A stretch of 64,000 nucleotides of DNA from Streptococcus vicugnae (GTDB lineage: Bacteria; Bacillota; Bacilli; Lactobacillales; Streptococcaceae), in the NCBI RefSeq assembly GCF_016461705.1, contig NZ_JAEMHW010000004.1, positions 47,297 to 111,296 on the forward strand. The letters are read 5' to 3'. Position numbers and translations under genes: made by a program. Positions 17,615 to 27,839 of the stretch are shown here, piece by piece. The notes beneath the pieces are model-generated. The model had not been told where the DNA came from. It saw only the letters and a list, made by a program, of their open reading frames with translations, and ran no database searches. Each line of letters opens with the position of its first letter. Position 1 is the first letter of the stretch.

Positions 17615-19234
17615 ATGAACTGGTCAACTGTTTGGGAACTCGTTAAGATTAATATTCTATATTCAAATTCACAAACTGTAACTGCAGTTAAACGTAAGCA
17701 AGAAAAGAACCCAAAGAAAAATTTTTCAATGTACAAGAGTGTGATTCGTCAGCAAATTTTCTTGAGTCTTTTCTTTGCGGTGATTTACATTTTTATGTAT
17801 GTCAACCTAGATTTTAACTACTATCCAGGTTACTTCACTTTTTATACTGCTATCTTTTTTATCATGGCAACTTTAAATGCATTTACCGCCATGTATAGCA
17901 TTTTTTATGAAAGTGATGATGTTAAGCTTTATGCACATTTACCAATAAAATCAAGTGAGCTTTATTTAGCAAAAGTAATCTCAAGTTTTGGAATGGGACT
18001 AACTTTTTTGATGCCCATATTATCACTCTTTTTCATAGCTTATTGGCAAATGGCAGGCCTTCTAGTTGCCATTATTGCAACTTTGATTGGATTTGGCATT
18101 CTTTTTCTAACATCAACAGTACTAGCCCTTTATATCAATAGTTTTGTTGGTAGCTTAATTGCTCGTAGTCACCATCGAAAATTGATTTCAACAGTTTTGA
18201 TGTCACTTTCTACGATTGGTGCAGTAGGGGCCATTCTTTATATGAATGTCATCAACAGTAGAAATATGGGTGATGTTACAGCAATTACTGATTGCCCAGT
18301 TATTCCTTATTTTAGAGGTTTTTATGATCTTGTTAAAGCCCCCTTTAGCTTGGTGACAGTTTTGAATTTTTATTTACCTGTACTTGTTCTTTGCGGCCTA
18401 GTGATTGGTCTGGTTAAATGGGCGATGCCAAATTATTACCAAAGTACTTTGTATGCTAGACCTAAAGAAGTTAAGGCTAACAAGCAGCCAAAATCTCATT
18501 CAGGTAAAATTCCTTCGTTGACAAATATGATGATTCGTCATCATACGTCAACACTTCAAAATGCAACCTTACTGAGTCAAACTTATTTAATGCCTTTGAT
18601 TTATGTGGTTATTTTCCTAACCCCAATGCTGGTCAATGGGTTTTCTTTAGCTAAGGTATCTAACCAGTATTTTGGAATAGCTTTGTTGGTTGGAGCTATT
18701 TTGGGAACAACTTGTGCTATGCCAACGACTTTATTAGGTGTTGGGATTTCACTTGAAAAAGAGAATTATAATTTTTTGAGAACTTTGCCGCTTAATTTTA
18801 AAGGTTTCCTTATTCAGAAATTTATAGTGTTAGCTGTCCTTCAGACCCTTGTTCCTGCTTGTGTTTATTTAGTTATTGGATTAGGGCTTTTGCATATCAG
18901 TTTGCCATTGATGATAGCCTTTTTGGTGGGATTGTGCGCTATGATTGTTATTCAAGGTCAACTCATGTATTGGCGTGATTATAAGCATCTCAATTTGCTT
19001 TGGCAAGATGTGACACAGCTCTTTAATCGCAATTCTGGTCAGTGGCTTGCCTTTGGTATTATGATGTCAGCTTACCTTCTTGGTGGAGGTCTTGCGCTAG
19101 GGTTGGTTATTCTTGGTAATGCTATTCAGCAGGTTCAACTTATTAATATGACCTTGGCAATTGTTTTAATCATTCTAGCAATTATCAGTCAAGTCTTGAT
19201 TAGTCAAAAATTTTGGAAGAAAATCTCACATTAA
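17615..19234 (+). CDS. ABC transporter permease, 539 residues
   Basis: The protein has two sets of about six membrane spans separated by a hydrophilic stretch near 285-310 (KEVKANKQPKSHSGK). That makes it longer than the ~400-residue EcsB and consistent with an ABC-2-like permease carrying both halves in one chain. The early motif AMYSIFYESDDVKLYAHLPIKSSE is like the ABC-2 coupling region (LPI/S.....A K). The start overlaps the ATPase gene's GAGG ribosome site. No substrate can be deduced. Confidence 0.85.
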   Translation: MNWSTVWELVKINILYSNSQTVTAVKRKQEKNPKKNFSMYKSVIRQQIFLSLFFAVIYIFMYVNLDFNYYPGYFTFYTAIFFIMATLNAFTAMYSIFYESDDVKLYAHLPIKSSELYLAKVISSFGMGLTFLMPILSLFFIAYWQMAGLLVAIIATLIGFGILFLTSTVLALYINSFVGSLIARSHHRKLISTVLMSLSTIGAVGAILYMNVINSRNMGDVTAITDCPVIPYFRGFYDLVKAPFSLVTVLNFYLPVLVLCGLVIGLVKWAMPNYYQSTLYARPKEVKANKQPKSHSGKIPSLTNMMIRHHTSTLQNATLLSQTYLMPLIYVVIFLTPMLVNGFSLAKVSNQYFGIALLVGAILGTTCAMPTTLLGVGISLEKENYNFLRTLPLNFKGFLIQKFIVLAVLQTLVPACVYLVIGLGLLHISLPLMIAFLVGLCAMIVIQGQLMYWRDYKHLNLLWQDVTQLFNRNSGQWLAFGIMMSAYLLGGGLALGLVILGNAIQQVQLINMTLAIVLIILAIISQVLISQKFWKKISH

Positions 19235-19301
19235 TTTCTAAAATCTCCTGAAATTAAGATGAGAATTAAAACTGACTAAATAGTTAGATAAAACCTTATA
19301 A

Positions 19302-19326
19302 AAACAGTTCCTAGGACTGTTTTTTT
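19302..19326 (+). terminator. Terminator before proB
   Basis: ACAGT and ACTGT pair around TCCTAGG, followed by seven T. The proB -10 begins only five bases after it. Confidence 0.75.
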
Positions 19327-19330
19327 AGTG

Positions 19331-19336
19331 TATAAT
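19331..19336 (+). promoter_or_regulatory. proB -10 element next to the start codon
   Basis: TATAAT is separated from ATG 19343 by six bases, so transcription is expected to begin at or next to the A of the start codon. No good -35 is present. Confidence 0.5.
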
Positions 19337-19342
19337 AAGCGT

Positions 19343-20146
19343 ATGAAACGAAATTTTGAATCAGTACAACGAATTGTTATAAAAATTGGGACAAGTTCTC
19401 TTGTCATGCCAAATGGCAAAATTAACCTTGAAAAAATTGATCAGCTAGCCTTTGTTATTTCTAGCTTAATGAATAAAGGAAAAGAAGTTGTTTTGGTATC
19501 ATCTGGTGCCATGGGATTTGGTCTTAATGTCTTGAATATGGACAAACGTCCAACTGAGATTGCACGTCAACAGGCGGTGTCAAGTGTTGGACAGGTTGCT
19601 ATGATGAGCCTCTACTCACAAATCTTTTCACATTATCAAACAGAAGTCAGTCAGCTTTTGATTACACGTGATGTTATCGAATATCCAGAAAGTTTGACAA
19701 ACTTCACCAACGCTTTTGAAACTCTTCTTTCAATGGGAATTGTTCCAATCGTTAATGAAAATGATGCTATCAGCGTTGATGAAATGGATCACGCAACAAA
19801 ATTTGGTGATAATGACCGACTTTCTGCCATCGTTGCTAAAGTGACAAAAGCAGATTTGCTAATCATGTTATCAGATATTGATGGTCTTTATGATAAGAAT
19901 CCAAATGTTTATGAAGATGCTAAACTTCGTGAACATGTTACTGAAATTACTGATGAAATTATTAAGTCAGCTGGCGGTGCCGGTAGTAAATTTGGTACTG
20001 GTGGCATGCTTAGCAAGATTAAGAGTGCTCAAATGATTTTTGATAATAACAGTCAGATGATTTTAATGAATGGTGCTAATCCACGTGATATTTTACGTGC
20101 TCTTGAAGGTGCTAATATCGGAACATGGTTTTCACAAGTGAATTAA
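19343..20146 (+). CDS. proB: Glutamate 5-kinase
   Basis: The 267-residue kinase phosphorylates glutamate as the first step of proline synthesis. It has the amino-acid-kinase motif VIKIGTSSL near the N-terminus, [18 protein letters not shown] and FGDNDRLSA. It lacks the C-terminal PUA domain of the long E. coli form, as usual in streptococci. I chose ATG 19343 because an upstream GTG lies on the -10 element. There is no ribosome site, which fits a leaderless message. proA follows after 14 bp. Confidence 0.95.
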   Translation: MKRNFESVQRIVIKIGTSSLVMPNGKINLEKIDQLAFVISSLMNKGKEVVLVSSGAMGFGLNVLNMDKRPTEIARQQAVSSVGQVAMMSLYSQIFSHYQTEVSQLLITRDVIEYPESLTNFTNAFETLLSMGIVPIVNENDAISVDEMDHATKFGDNDRLSAIVAKVTKADLLIMLSDIDGLYDKNPNVYEDAKLREHVTEITDEIIKSAGGAGSKFGTGGMLSKIKSAQMIFDNNSQMILMNGANPRDILRALEGANIGTWFSQVN

Positions 20147-20160
20147 AAGGAGGACCAAAG

Positions 20161-21411
20161 ATGGGCTATATTGATGAATTAGGTAAAAATGCTAAAGTAG
20201 CTAGCCAAAGTCTGGTAAAGCTTGGAACTGCTGAAAAAAATCAGATTTTAGGACAAGTTGCGGATGCTTTGCTTGCAGAGACAGACTATATTTTGGCTGA
20301 AAATGCACGTGATGTTGACCAAGCACAGGAAAATGGTATTTCGCCTGTTATGGTTGACCGTTTGCGTCTAGATGCTAAGCGTATTGAGGGGATTGTTGAG
20401 GGCGTCCGTCAGGTTGCGGATTTGCAAGACCCGATTGGTCAGGTTGTCCGTGGTTATACCAATCTTGATGGCTTGAAAATCGTTCAAAAACGTGTACCAC
20501 TTGGCGTGATTGCCATGATTTTTGAAAGCCGTCCAAATGTATCTGTTGATGCTTTCAGCCTTGCTTTTAAAACAAGTAATGCTATTATTTTGCGTGGTGG
20601 TCGCGATGCCATTTATTCTAATACAGCCCTTGTGACGGTTATCCGAAAAACTCTTGCTAAAGCGGGTGTAAATGAAAACGTCGTCCAGCTTGTTGAGGAT
20701 ACTAGCCATGCTGTTGCTGAAGAATTAATGCAAGCTGTTGATTATGTTGATGTTCTTATTCCACGTGGCGGAGCTCGTTTAATTCAAACGGTCAAAGAAA
20801 AATCAAAAGTTCCTGTTATTGAAACAGGTGTCGGAAATGTTCACATTTACGTTGATGATTCGGCTGACCTTGATATGGCAACGAAGATTGTGATTAATGC
20901 CAAAACGCAACGTCCAAGTGTTTGTAATGCTGCAGAAAGCTTGCTTGTTCACAAAGCGGTAGCAAAAACATTCTTACCACAGTTAGAAGAAGCAATTGCG
21001 AAAGTTCATGCTGTTGAATTTCGTGCAGATGATAAAGCGCTAGCTATTTTCAAAAATGCAGTAGCAGCCACAGATGAGGATTACGGTACAGAATTTTCAG
21101 ATTATGTCATGTCTGTCAAAGTGGTTGATTCTGTTGATGACGCTATTGATTGGGTGAATCGTTACACGACTCATCATTCAGAAGCTATTATCACCAAAGA
21201 CCTTGAACACGCTGAACGTTTCCAAGATGAAGTGGATGCGGCTGCGGTTTACGTTAATGCGTCAACACGTTTTACGGATGGATTTGTCTTTGGTCTAGGT
21301 GCTGAAATTGGGATTTCTACCCAAAAAATGCATGCGCGTGGTCCAATGGGCTTAGAAGCATTAACAAGTACAAAATTTTATATCAATGGTAAAGGACAAA
21401 TCAGAGAATAA
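20161..21411 (+). CDS. proA: Gamma-glutamyl phosphate reductase
   Basis: The 416-residue aldehyde-dehydrogenase-fold enzyme reduces gamma-glutamyl phosphate to glutamate semialdehyde with NADPH, the second proline step. Family features include [35 protein letters not shown] and the catalytic cysteine in [14 protein letters not shown], with [24 protein letters not shown] at the C-terminus. ATG 20161 is preceded by AAGGAGG; an upstream in-frame start would overlap proB and has no such site. It is in an operon with proB. proC is not in the window. Confidence 0.96.
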   Translation: MGYIDELGKNAKVASQSLVKLGTAEKNQILGQVADALLAETDYILAENARDVDQAQENGISPVMVDRLRLDAKRIEGIVEGVRQVADLQDPIGQVVRGYTNLDGLKIVQKRVPLGVIAMIFESRPNVSVDAFSLAFKTSNAIILRGGRDAIYSNTALVTVIRKTLAKAGVNENVVQLVEDTSHAVAEELMQAVDYVDVLIPRGGARLIQTVKEKSKVPVIETGVGNVHIYVDDSADLDMATKIVINAKTQRPSVCNAAESLLVHKAVAKTFLPQLEEAIAKVHAVEFRADDKALAIFKNAVAATDEDYGTEFSDYVMSVKVVDSVDDAIDWVNRYTTHHSEAIITKDLEHAERFQDEVDAAAVYVNASTRFTDGFVFGLGAEIGISTQKMHARGPMGLEALTSTKFYINGKGQIRE

Positions 21412-21469
21412 TTTATTTTTCCCTTAAATTGATTTTTATGAAAATAGACTTATTTTGAAAATAAAAATG

Positions 21470-21506
21470 AACCAAGTGTTTTTAGTAATGAGGCACTTGG
21501 TTTTTC
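21470..21506 (+). terminator. Terminator after proA
   Basis: AACCAAGTG, a 15-nt loop, CACTTGGTT and further T residues. Confidence 0.75.
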
Positions 21507-21543
21507 TATTTATTCCTATCTTTTAAGGAAGAAATTTTCTATT

Positions 21544-21554
21544 TGTGTTATAAT
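21544..21554 (+). promoter_or_regulatory. Extended -10 promoter of rsmH
   Basis: TGTGT-TATAAT is an exact TNTGN-TATAAT match. It ends seven bases before ATG 21562, so the message would have essentially no leader. Confidence 0.65.
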
Positions 21555-21561
21555 GAAAGGT

Positions 21562-22512
21562 ATGACAAAAGACTTTCATCATATTACAGTACTTCTACAT
21601 GAAACCGTTGATATGCTTGATATCAAGCCAGATGGAATCTATGTAGATGCAACGCTAGGAGGAGCAGGACACAGTGAATATCTCCTCTCTAAGCTTGGCC
21701 CGAATGGTCATCTTTATGCTTTTGACCAAGACCAGACGGCTATTGATAATGCACAAATTCGACTAAAAGATTATATTGAAAAAGGACAAGTCACTTTTAT
21801 CAAGGACAACTTCCGAAATCTTGCTTCAAATTTAGCAATGCATGGAGTAACTGAGATTGACGGTATTTTATATGACCTTGGAGTGTCAAGTCCGCAACTA
21901 GATGAACGTGAGCGTGGTTTTTCATACAAGAAAGATGCTCCGTTAGATATGCGTATGAACCGTGAGCAAGATTTAACGGCATATGATGTCGTGAACACTT
22001 ACGATTATCATGATTTGGTTCGTATTTTCTACAAATACGGCGAAGACAAGTTTTCTAAGCAAATTGCGCGTAAAATTGAACAGGCTAGACAGGTTAAACC
22101 GATTGAGACGACGACTGAATTGGCTGAGATTATCAAGTCAGCTAAACCTGCTAAAGAACTTAAGAAAAAAGGACATCCTGCTAAGCAAATTTTCCAAGCC
22201 ATTCGTATTGAAGTAAACGATGAATTGGGAGCAGCAGATGAGTCTATTCAACAAGCGATTGATTTGTTAGCTGTTGACGGTCGTATCTCTGTCATTACTT
22301 TCCATTCTCTTGAGGACCGTTTGACAAAACAATTGTTCAAAGAAGCCTCTACTGTGGAAGTTCCAAAAGGTTTGCCTTTTATTCCAGATGATATGCAACC
22401 AAAGCTTGCCCTTGTCAATCGTAAGCCGATTTTGCCAAGTCAAGAAGAATTGGAAGCTAATAATCGCTCGCATTCTGCAAAATTGCGCGTGGCTAGAAAG
22501 GTTCGTAAGTAA
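21562..22512 (+). CDS. rsmH: 16S rRNA (cytosine-1402-N4)-methyltransferase
   Basis: The 316-residue SAM enzyme methylates C1402 of 16S rRNA. It has the motif [14 protein letters not shown] (SAM loop), [24 protein letters not shown] and the C-terminal FHSLEDR. ATG 21562 is chosen over ATG 21553 because the latter overlaps the -10 element. AAAGG lies between promoter and start, though it may not be in the transcript. It heads the rsmH-ftsL-pbp2X-mraY operon and overlaps ftsL by one base. Confidence 0.95.
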   Translation: MTKDFHHITVLLHETVDMLDIKPDGIYVDATLGGAGHSEYLLSKLGPNGHLYAFDQDQTAIDNAQIRLKDYIEKGQVTFIKDNFRNLASNLAMHGVTEIDGILYDLGVSSPQLDERERGFSYKKDAPLDMRMNREQDLTAYDVVNTYDYHDLVRIFYKYGEDKFSKQIARKIEQARQVKPIETTTELAEIIKSAKPAKELKKKGHPAKQIFQAIRIEVNDELGAADESIQQAIDLLAVDGRISVITFHSLEDRLTKQLFKEASTVEVPKGLPFIPDDMQPKLALVNRKPILPSQEELEANNRSHSAKLRVARKVRK

Positions 22513-22835
22513 TGACTGATAAACATCGTAACGAAGCCATTGCTAAGGCTCTTAAACGTCGTATTCGAAAATTTTCACGCATTGAAAAAGCTTTTTATGG
22601 TTCAATTATTTTAACGGCTATTACCATGGCGATTAGTATTATTTACCTTCAAAGCCGTAATCTTCAAGTACAACAGCAAATCACTGATTTAAATAGTCAG
22701 ATTACTGAAGTACAGACAAATTACGACAATGCTAAACAAGAGGTTAACGAACTGTCAAATCGTGACCGTGTTGAGCAAATTGCCCAAAATGCTGGTTTAA
22801 CAAGCCAACAGGATAATATTAAACAGGTGGAGTAG
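22512..22835 (+). CDS. ftsL: Cell division protein FtsL
   Basis: The 107-residue bitopic protein has a basic cytosolic start (~1-28), one membrane span (~29-48, SIILTAITMAISIIYL) and an extracellular coiled coil (~50-95, QVQQQITDLNSQITEVQTN), the FtsL layout. It forms the FtsB-FtsL-DivIC/FtsQ complex that activates septal PBP2X/FtsW. It overlaps the rsmH stop by one base and sits 3 bp before pbp2X, so the three are coupled. Confidence 0.92.
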   Translation: MTDKHRNEAIAKALKRRIRKFSRIEKAFYGSIILTAITMAISIIYLQSRNLQVQQQITDLNSQITEVQTNYDNAKQEVNELSNRDRVEQIAQNAGLTSQQDNIKQVE

Positions 22836-22838
22836 TCT

Positions 22839-25103
22839 ATGAAAAAATTAATGAATCGTTTTTTAGACTATGTGGTAAAGGACAGACGCACACCCGATAA
22901 GAATCGCGAGCGTGTTGGTCAAAATCTGATGATTTTGGCAGTCTTCCTTTTCTTTGTGTTTATTATCAATTTCGCGATTATTGTGGGAACAGATACCAAG
23001 TTTGGTCATAATCTATCTAAAGAAGCCTCAGATGTTTACCAACAAACAGTGACGGTTCAAGCCAAACGTGGTACGATTTATGACCGTAATGGTGTTGCAC
23101 TGGCTGAGGATTCGACAACTTATAGTGTTTATGCTATTATTTCGAAATCTTATGTGTCAACAACTGGTGAAAAACTCTACGTTAAAAAATCTCAATACGA
23201 TAAAGTTGCTGAGATTTTGAATGCCCAAATCGGTATTGATAAAGACGAAGTCTTAAAACAATTGAATCAAAGTGGGCTTTTCCAAGTGTCATTTGGAAGT
23301 TCAGGGTCTGGTTTATCATACAGTAAGAAATCAGAGATTGAAACAGCTATGAAGGACGCTGGAATTAAGGGAATTGGATTTGAATCAACACCTGGACGTA
23401 TGTATCCAAATGGTGTCTTTGCTTCGCAATTCTTAGGACTTGCCCAATTAAAAGAAAATAAAGATGGTAAAACATCAAGTCTTGTCGGAACCTCAGGTTT
23501 AGAAGCTTCTTTAGATGATGTTCTATCAGGGACAGACGGAAAAGTCACTTATCAAAAAGATAAAAATGGTAACTTATTATTAGGAACTGAAACAACTGTA
23601 AAACGAGCTGTTGATGGGAAAGATGTTTATACAACACTTTCTGAGCCATTACAATCTTATCTTGAGTCACAAATGGATATTTTCCAAAATGATGCTCAAG
23701 GTAAATATGCCAGTGCGACAGTGGTTAATGCTAAGACAGGAGAAATCTTAGCAACGACACAACGTCCAACTTATAATGCACAGACAATGGAAGGTTATAA
23801 TGAAGATAACCTAAAAACATGGAATACCCTTCTATATCAAAGTTATTATGAACCAGGGTCAACCATGAAAGTAATGACACTTGCCTCAGCTATCGATGAT
23901 GGTATTTTTACGCCAAATGAAGTGATTTCAACAATCAATGGTATTACAGTTGCTGATACAAAAATCAATGACTGGAACGTCAACGAAGGTAACACTTCTG
24001 TTCAATATATGACGTATGCCCAAGGGTTTGCTTGGTCAAGTAACGTTGCTATGACAAGTCTTGAACAAAAAATGGGTAATGACAAATGGCTAAACTATTT
24101 GTCTAAGTTTAAATTTGGTTACCCAACACGTTTTGGAATGGTTAATGAAGGTAGCGGTTTGTTGCCATCAGACAATGAAGTAACCATTGCTATGAGTGCA
24201 TTTGGACAAGGTATTGGTGTGACGCAAGTTCAAATGTTGCGTGCCTTTACTGCGATTTCTAATAAAGGTGTCATGCTTGAACCACAATTTATTAGTCAAA
24301 TCTACGATCCAAATAATAATACAGCCCGTAAAGCGTCAGCTGAAGTCTCTGGTAAACCTGTCTCAGAAAATGCTGCTAATCAAACACTTGATTACATGGT
24401 AACGGTTGGTACAGATTCACAATTTGGTACTTTGTATGATAACACAGAAGGAGCACCGGTTATCCAAGTTGGTGATTACTCAGTCGCTGTCAAATCAGGT
24501 ACTGCCCAAATTGCGGCACCTGCCGATCAAGGTGGAGGCTATTTGACAGGTGACAATGATTACATCAACTCAGTTGTTGCCATGGTGCCATCAGATGATC
24601 CTGATTTCATCATGTACGTCACTCTTCAACAACCCACAACAACTTTCAAACGTAATTTCTGGAAAGATGTTGTAAACCCAGTACTTGAACGTGCTATGAT
24701 GATTAAAGATACTTTGACAAGTACAGCTGTGACTGGTACTGATACAGAAACAAAATATCAATTAAAAGATTATATCGGAAAAGCACCTGGTGATACCGCT
24801 CAGGAACTTCGTAATAATCTTGTTCAACCAGTTGTTGTTGGGTCAGGTAATAAAATTAAGAAAATATCTAAAAAAGTCGGAAGTAACCTTTCACAAAATG
24901 AACAAGTGCTTCTTTGGACAGGAAAATTAAAAACAATGCCTGACATGTATGGTTGGACGAAAGAAAATGTTGAAAAATTTTCTAAGTGGACTGGAATCAA
25001 AGTGACTTTTAAAGGTTCTGGTTCTAAGGTAACTAAGCAAAGTGTCGATTCTGAAAAAGATATTGACCACGTCAAAAAAATTAAAATTACTCTAGGAGAC
25101 TAA
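22839..25103 (+). CDS. pbp2X: Penicillin-binding protein 2X (septal class B transpeptidase)
   Basis: The 754-residue protein has one N-terminal membrane anchor (~28-50), a dimerisation domain beginning near RGTIYDRNG, and a transpeptidase domain with active serine in STMK (EPGSTMKVM, ~345), SSN (AWSSNVAM, ~400) and KSGTA (~552). Two PASTA domains close it (~630-690 and ~693-754). It makes septal peptidoglycan cross-links with FtsW and is a main beta-lactam target. The residues next to the STMK, SSN and KSG motifs show nothing obviously mosaic, but without an alignment I cannot judge resistance. The ribosome site is GGTGGAG. Confidence 0.96.
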   Translation: MKKLMNRFLDYVVKDRRTPDKNRERVGQNLMILAVFLFFVFIINFAIIVGTDTKFGHNLSKEASDVYQQTVTVQAKRGTIYDRNGVALAEDSTTYSVYAIISKSYVSTTGEKLYVKKSQYDKVAEILNAQIGIDKDEVLKQLNQSGLFQVSFGSSGSGLSYSKKSEIETAMKDAGIKGIGFESTPGRMYPNGVFASQFLGLAQLKENKDGKTSSLVGTSGLEASLDDVLSGTDGKVTYQKDKNGNLLLGTETTVKRAVDGKDVYTTLSEPLQSYLESQMDIFQNDAQGKYASATVVNAKTGEILATTQRPTYNAQTMEGYNEDNLKTWNTLLYQSYYEPGSTMKVMTLASAIDDGIFTPNEVISTINGITVADTKINDWNVNEGNTSVQYMTYAQGFAWSSNVAMTSLEQKMGNDKWLNYLSKFKFGYPTRFGMVNEGSGLLPSDNEVTIAMSAFGQGIGVTQVQMLRAFTAISNKGVMLEPQFISQIYDPNNNTARKASAEVSGKPVSENAANQTLDYMVTVGTDSQFGTLYDNTEGAPVIQVGDYSVAVKSGTAQIAAPADQGGGYLTGDNDYINSVVAMVPSDDPDFIMYVTLQQPTTTFKRNFWKDVVNPVLERAMMIKDTLTSTAVTGTDTETKYQLKDYIGKAPGDTAQELRNNLVQPVVVGSGNKIKKISKKVGSNLSQNEQVLLWTGKLKTMPDMYGWTKENVEKFSKWTGIKVTFKGSGSKVTKQSVDSEKDIDHVKKIKITLGD

Positions 25104-25109
25104 ACTAAA

Positions 25110-26123
25110 ATGTTTTTAAGTTTAATTGCAGGTATTGTTGCATTTGTATTGACAGTATTTGCTATGCCGCATTTTATTCGTATTTACCAATTGAAAAAAA
25201 TTGGTGGACAACAAATGCACGAGGATGTCAAACAACATTTGGCTAAAGCTGGAACACCAACAATGGGTGGAACAGTCTTTCTAACAGTAGCCATTCTTGT
25301 TAGTCTTGTCTTTAGTTTCTTTATTGCAAGACAAGCTGGTGCTTCAATGGGAGCTACAGCAGGAATTCTTTTGGTTGTTTTGATTTATGGAGTTATTGGA
25401 TTTCTCGATGATTTCTTGAAAATCTTTAAACAAGTTAACGAAGGGTTGACCCCATGGCAAAAAATGAGCTTGCAAATTATTGCTGGTTTGATTTTCTACT
25501 TTGTTCATGTTCGTCCAAGTGGTACTGATGATTTGAACGTTTTTGGTATTGATATTCACCTTGGTGTTCTTTATGTGCTTTTCGTTCTTTTCTGGATTGT
25601 CGGATTTTCAAATGCTGTTAACTTGACTGATGGTATCGATGGTCTTGCTTCAATTTCAGTTGCGATTAGTTTAGTAGCCTACAGTGTTATTGCTTTTGTT
25701 CAAAAACAATACGATGTGCTTTTGATTGCTGTTACTATGATTGGTGCTTTGTTTGGTTTCTTTGTTTTCAACCATAAACCGGCTAAAGTCTTTATGGGTG
25801 ATGTGGGAAGTTTATCTCTTGGTGCCATGCTTGCAACAATTTCAATTGCCCTTCGTCAAGAATGGACATTATTAATCATTGGATTTGTGTATGTTTTTGA
25901 AACAGCTTCAGTCATGCTTCAAGTATCTTACTTCAAATACACTAAGAAAAAATATGGTGAAGGTCGTCGTATCTTCCGTATGACACCATTCCATCATCAT
26001 TTGGAGCTTGGTGGTTTGTCAGGGAAATCAGACAAATGGTCTGAATGGAAAGTTGATGCTTTCTTGTGGAGCGTTGGTGCTATTGCAAGTATCATCACAT
26101 TAATTGCACTTTATGCCTTTTAA
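25110..26123 (+). CDS. mraY: Phospho-N-acetylmuramoyl-pentapeptide transferase
   Basis: The 337-residue polytopic enzyme transfers phospho-MurNAc-pentapeptide to undecaprenyl phosphate, making lipid I. It has about ten spans and the family motifs [11 protein letters not shown], the catalytic aspartates in GFLDDFLKI and [23 protein letters not shown], and the histidine box [12 protein letters not shown]. It is last in the rsmH-ftsL-pbp2X-mraY operon, 6 bp after pbp2X, and a strong terminator follows. Confidence 0.97.
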   Translation: MFLSLIAGIVAFVLTVFAMPHFIRIYQLKKIGGQQMHEDVKQHLAKAGTPTMGGTVFLTVAILVSLVFSFFIARQAGASMGATAGILLVVLIYGVIGFLDDFLKIFKQVNEGLTPWQKMSLQIIAGLIFYFVHVRPSGTDDLNVFGIDIHLGVLYVLFVLFWIVGFSNAVNLTDGIDGLASISVAISLVAYSVIAFVQKQYDVLLIAVTMIGALFGFFVFNHKPAKVFMGDVGSLSLGAMLATISIALRQEWTLLIIGFVYVFETASVMLQVSYFKYTKKKYGEGRRIFRMTPFHHHLELGGLSGKSDKWSEWKVDAFLWSVGAIASIITLIALYAF

Positions 26124-26133
26124 TCAATAACAG

Positions 26134-26162
26134 CGAGTTGAGGTTTCTCAACTCGTTTTTTA
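26134..26162 (+). terminator. Terminator after mraY
   Basis: CGAGTTGAG, loop GTTT, CTCAACTCG and T7. Confidence 0.9.
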
Positions 26163-26180
26163 TTTAAAGCGCATAGTACT

Positions 26181-26210
26181 TTGCTTTAATCCCCCTATTA
26201 ATGATATAAT
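26181..26210 (+). promoter_or_regulatory. Promoter of the DEAD-box helicase gene
   Basis: TTGCTT, 18 bp, TATAAT (26205-26210) with TG at 26202-26203. The start near 26217 gives a ~100-nt leader, in line with the long leaders of cold-inducible helicases. Confidence 0.6.
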
Positions 26211-26320
26211 GGAAGGGAATGAATAAATTCCCCTGGTTACTTTTACTAGGGATTAAACGATAAGTAGATATAGAGAAATTTTCAAGTTCATCTTGATGAG
26301 ATAAGAAATTGAGGTAAAAC

Positions 26321-27664
26321 ATGTCTTTTAACGATTTTAATTTTAAGCCCTACATCCGTGAGGCACTCGCAGAGCTTAAATTCAAAAATCCGACAGAAGT
26401 GCAACAAAAATTGATTCCTGTTGTACGTTCAGGTCGTGATTTGGTAGGTGAATCTAAAACAGGTTCAGGGAAAACACACACTTTCTTGTTACCTATCTTT
26501 GAAAAATTAGATGAAAATAGTGATAATGTTCAAGTAGTTATCACAGCGCCAAGCCGTGAATTAGCGACACAAATTTATCAAGCTACAAAACAAATTGCTG
26601 ATAAGTCTGAAACAGAAATCCGCGTGGCAAACTATGTCGGTGGAACTGATAAACTTCGCCAAATTGAAAAACTAAAATCATCTCAACCGCACATCGTTAT
26701 TGGTACACCAGGTCGTATCTATGATTTGGTAAAATCAGGCGATTTAGAAATTTATAAAGCTCATACCTTTGTTGTTGATGAAGCTGATATGACGCTTGAT
26801 ATGGGATTCCTAGATACGGTTGATAAAATCGCTGGAACATTGCCAAAAGATGTTCAAATTTTGGTCTTTTCAGCAACTATCCCACAAAAACTTCAACCAT
26901 TCTTGAAGAAATATTTGACAAATCCAGTCATGGAAAAAATCAAAACAACAACAGTTATCGCCGATACAATCGATAACTGGTTGGTGTCAACTAAGGGACG
27001 TGATAAAAATGCACAAATTTTAGAAATCACAAAAGCCCTTAACCCATACCTTGCCATGATTTTTGTTAACACTAAAGAACGTGCTGATGAATTGCACAGT
27101 TACCTCGCATCAAATGGTTTGAAAGTGGCAAAAATCCACGGTGGTATTCCGCCACGTGAACGTAAACGTATAATGAACCAAATCAAAAAATTGTCTTACG
27201 AGTATATCGTAGCAACAGATTTGGCAGCGCGTGGAATTGATATTGAAGGTGTTAGCCATGTTATTAATGATGCTATTCCGCAAGATTTGTCATTCTTTGT
27301 TCACCGTGTTGGACGTACAGGACGTAATGGTTTGAATGGTATTGCGATTACTTTGTACCAACCAAGTGATGATTCAGATATTCGTGAACTTGAAAAACTA
27401 GGTATTAAATTTGTGCCGAAAATGCTTAAAAACGGTGAATTCCAAGATACCTATGATCGTGATCGCCGCGCTAACCGTGAAAAATCATATCAAAAACTAG
27501 ATACAGAAATGATTGGTTTGGTTAAGAAGAAAAAGAAAAAAATCAAACCTGGTTATAAGAAAAAAATTCAATGGAAAGTTGATGAAAAACGTAAACGCGA
27601 ACGCCGTGCAGCTAACCGTGCTAAAGGTCGTGCAGAACGTAAAGCTAGAAAACAAACTTTCTAA
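26321..27664 (+). CDS. DEAD-box ATP-dependent RNA helicase (CshB-like)
   Basis: The 447-residue helicase has the Q motif region PTEVQQKLIP, Walker A SKTGSGKT (~46-53), motif II DEAD (VDEADMTLD, ~149), SAT (~184) and motif VI HRVGRTGR (~328). It ends with a very basic tail (~390-447, lysine/arginine runs) suited to RNA binding. It probably unwinds structured RNA during cold growth or ribosome assembly. It is one of the small two-RecA-domain helicases; assignment to CshB rather than CshA rests on length and tail only. Single gene. Confidence 0.9.
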   Translation: MSFNDFNFKPYIREALAELKFKNPTEVQQKLIPVVRSGRDLVGESKTGSGKTHTFLLPIFEKLDENSDNVQVVITAPSRELATQIYQATKQIADKSETEIRVANYVGGTDKLRQIEKLKSSQPHIVIGTPGRIYDLVKSGDLEIYKAHTFVVDEADMTLDMGFLDTVDKIAGTLPKDVQILVFSATIPQKLQPFLKKYLTNPVMEKIKTTTVIADTIDNWLVSTKGRDKNAQILEITKALNPYLAMIFVNTKERADELHSYLASNGLKVAKIHGGIPPRERKRIMNQIKKLSYEYIVATDLAARGIDIEGVSHVINDAIPQDLSFFVHRVGRTGRNGLNGIAITLYQPSDDSDIRELEKLGIKFVPKMLKNGEFQDTYDRDRRANREKSYQKLDTEMIGLVKKKKKKIKPGYKKKIQWKVDEKRKRERRAANRAKGRAERKARKQTF

Positions 27665-27675
27665 GATAAGAAATG

Positions 27676-27706
27676 GTCTGAAACAAAAGTTTCAGGCTTT
27701 TTTTTT
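27676..27706 (+). terminator. Terminator after the helicase gene
   Basis: GTCTGAAAC, loop AAAA, GTTTCAGGC then nine T. Confidence 0.85.
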
Positions 27707-27728
27707 ATGCTTTTTTTAATGATTAGGG

Positions 27729-27734
27729 TATAAT
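27729..27734 (+). promoter_or_regulatory. Possible secondary -10 upstream of the ABC importer
   Basis: TATAAT without a clear -35 lies ~170 bp upstream of the ABC operon start. A transcript from here would cross the cysteine-box region. Confidence 0.3.
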
Positions 27735-27801
27735 TGTCAAAAATAGAATTCCCCAGACATTTAGCTTGTTATGGTCTTGTCAAAAATGGAGCTTAATATC
27801 T

Positions 27802-27828
27802 TGATAGTTTTTCTTTATCAAGTCCATA
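27802..27828 (+). promoter_or_regulatory. Cysteine-box motif (CysR/CmbR type) before the ABC importer
   Basis: TGATA (27802-27806), 9 nt, TATCA (27816-27820), 3 nt, and a degenerate third half CCATA (27824-27828). This fits the TGATA-N9-TATCA-N2-4-TGATA box known for the LysR-type cysteine regulator of streptococci. It sits 43 nt before the -10, exactly as at cysK. Confidence 0.65.
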
Positions 27829-27839
27829 GAAAATATATA

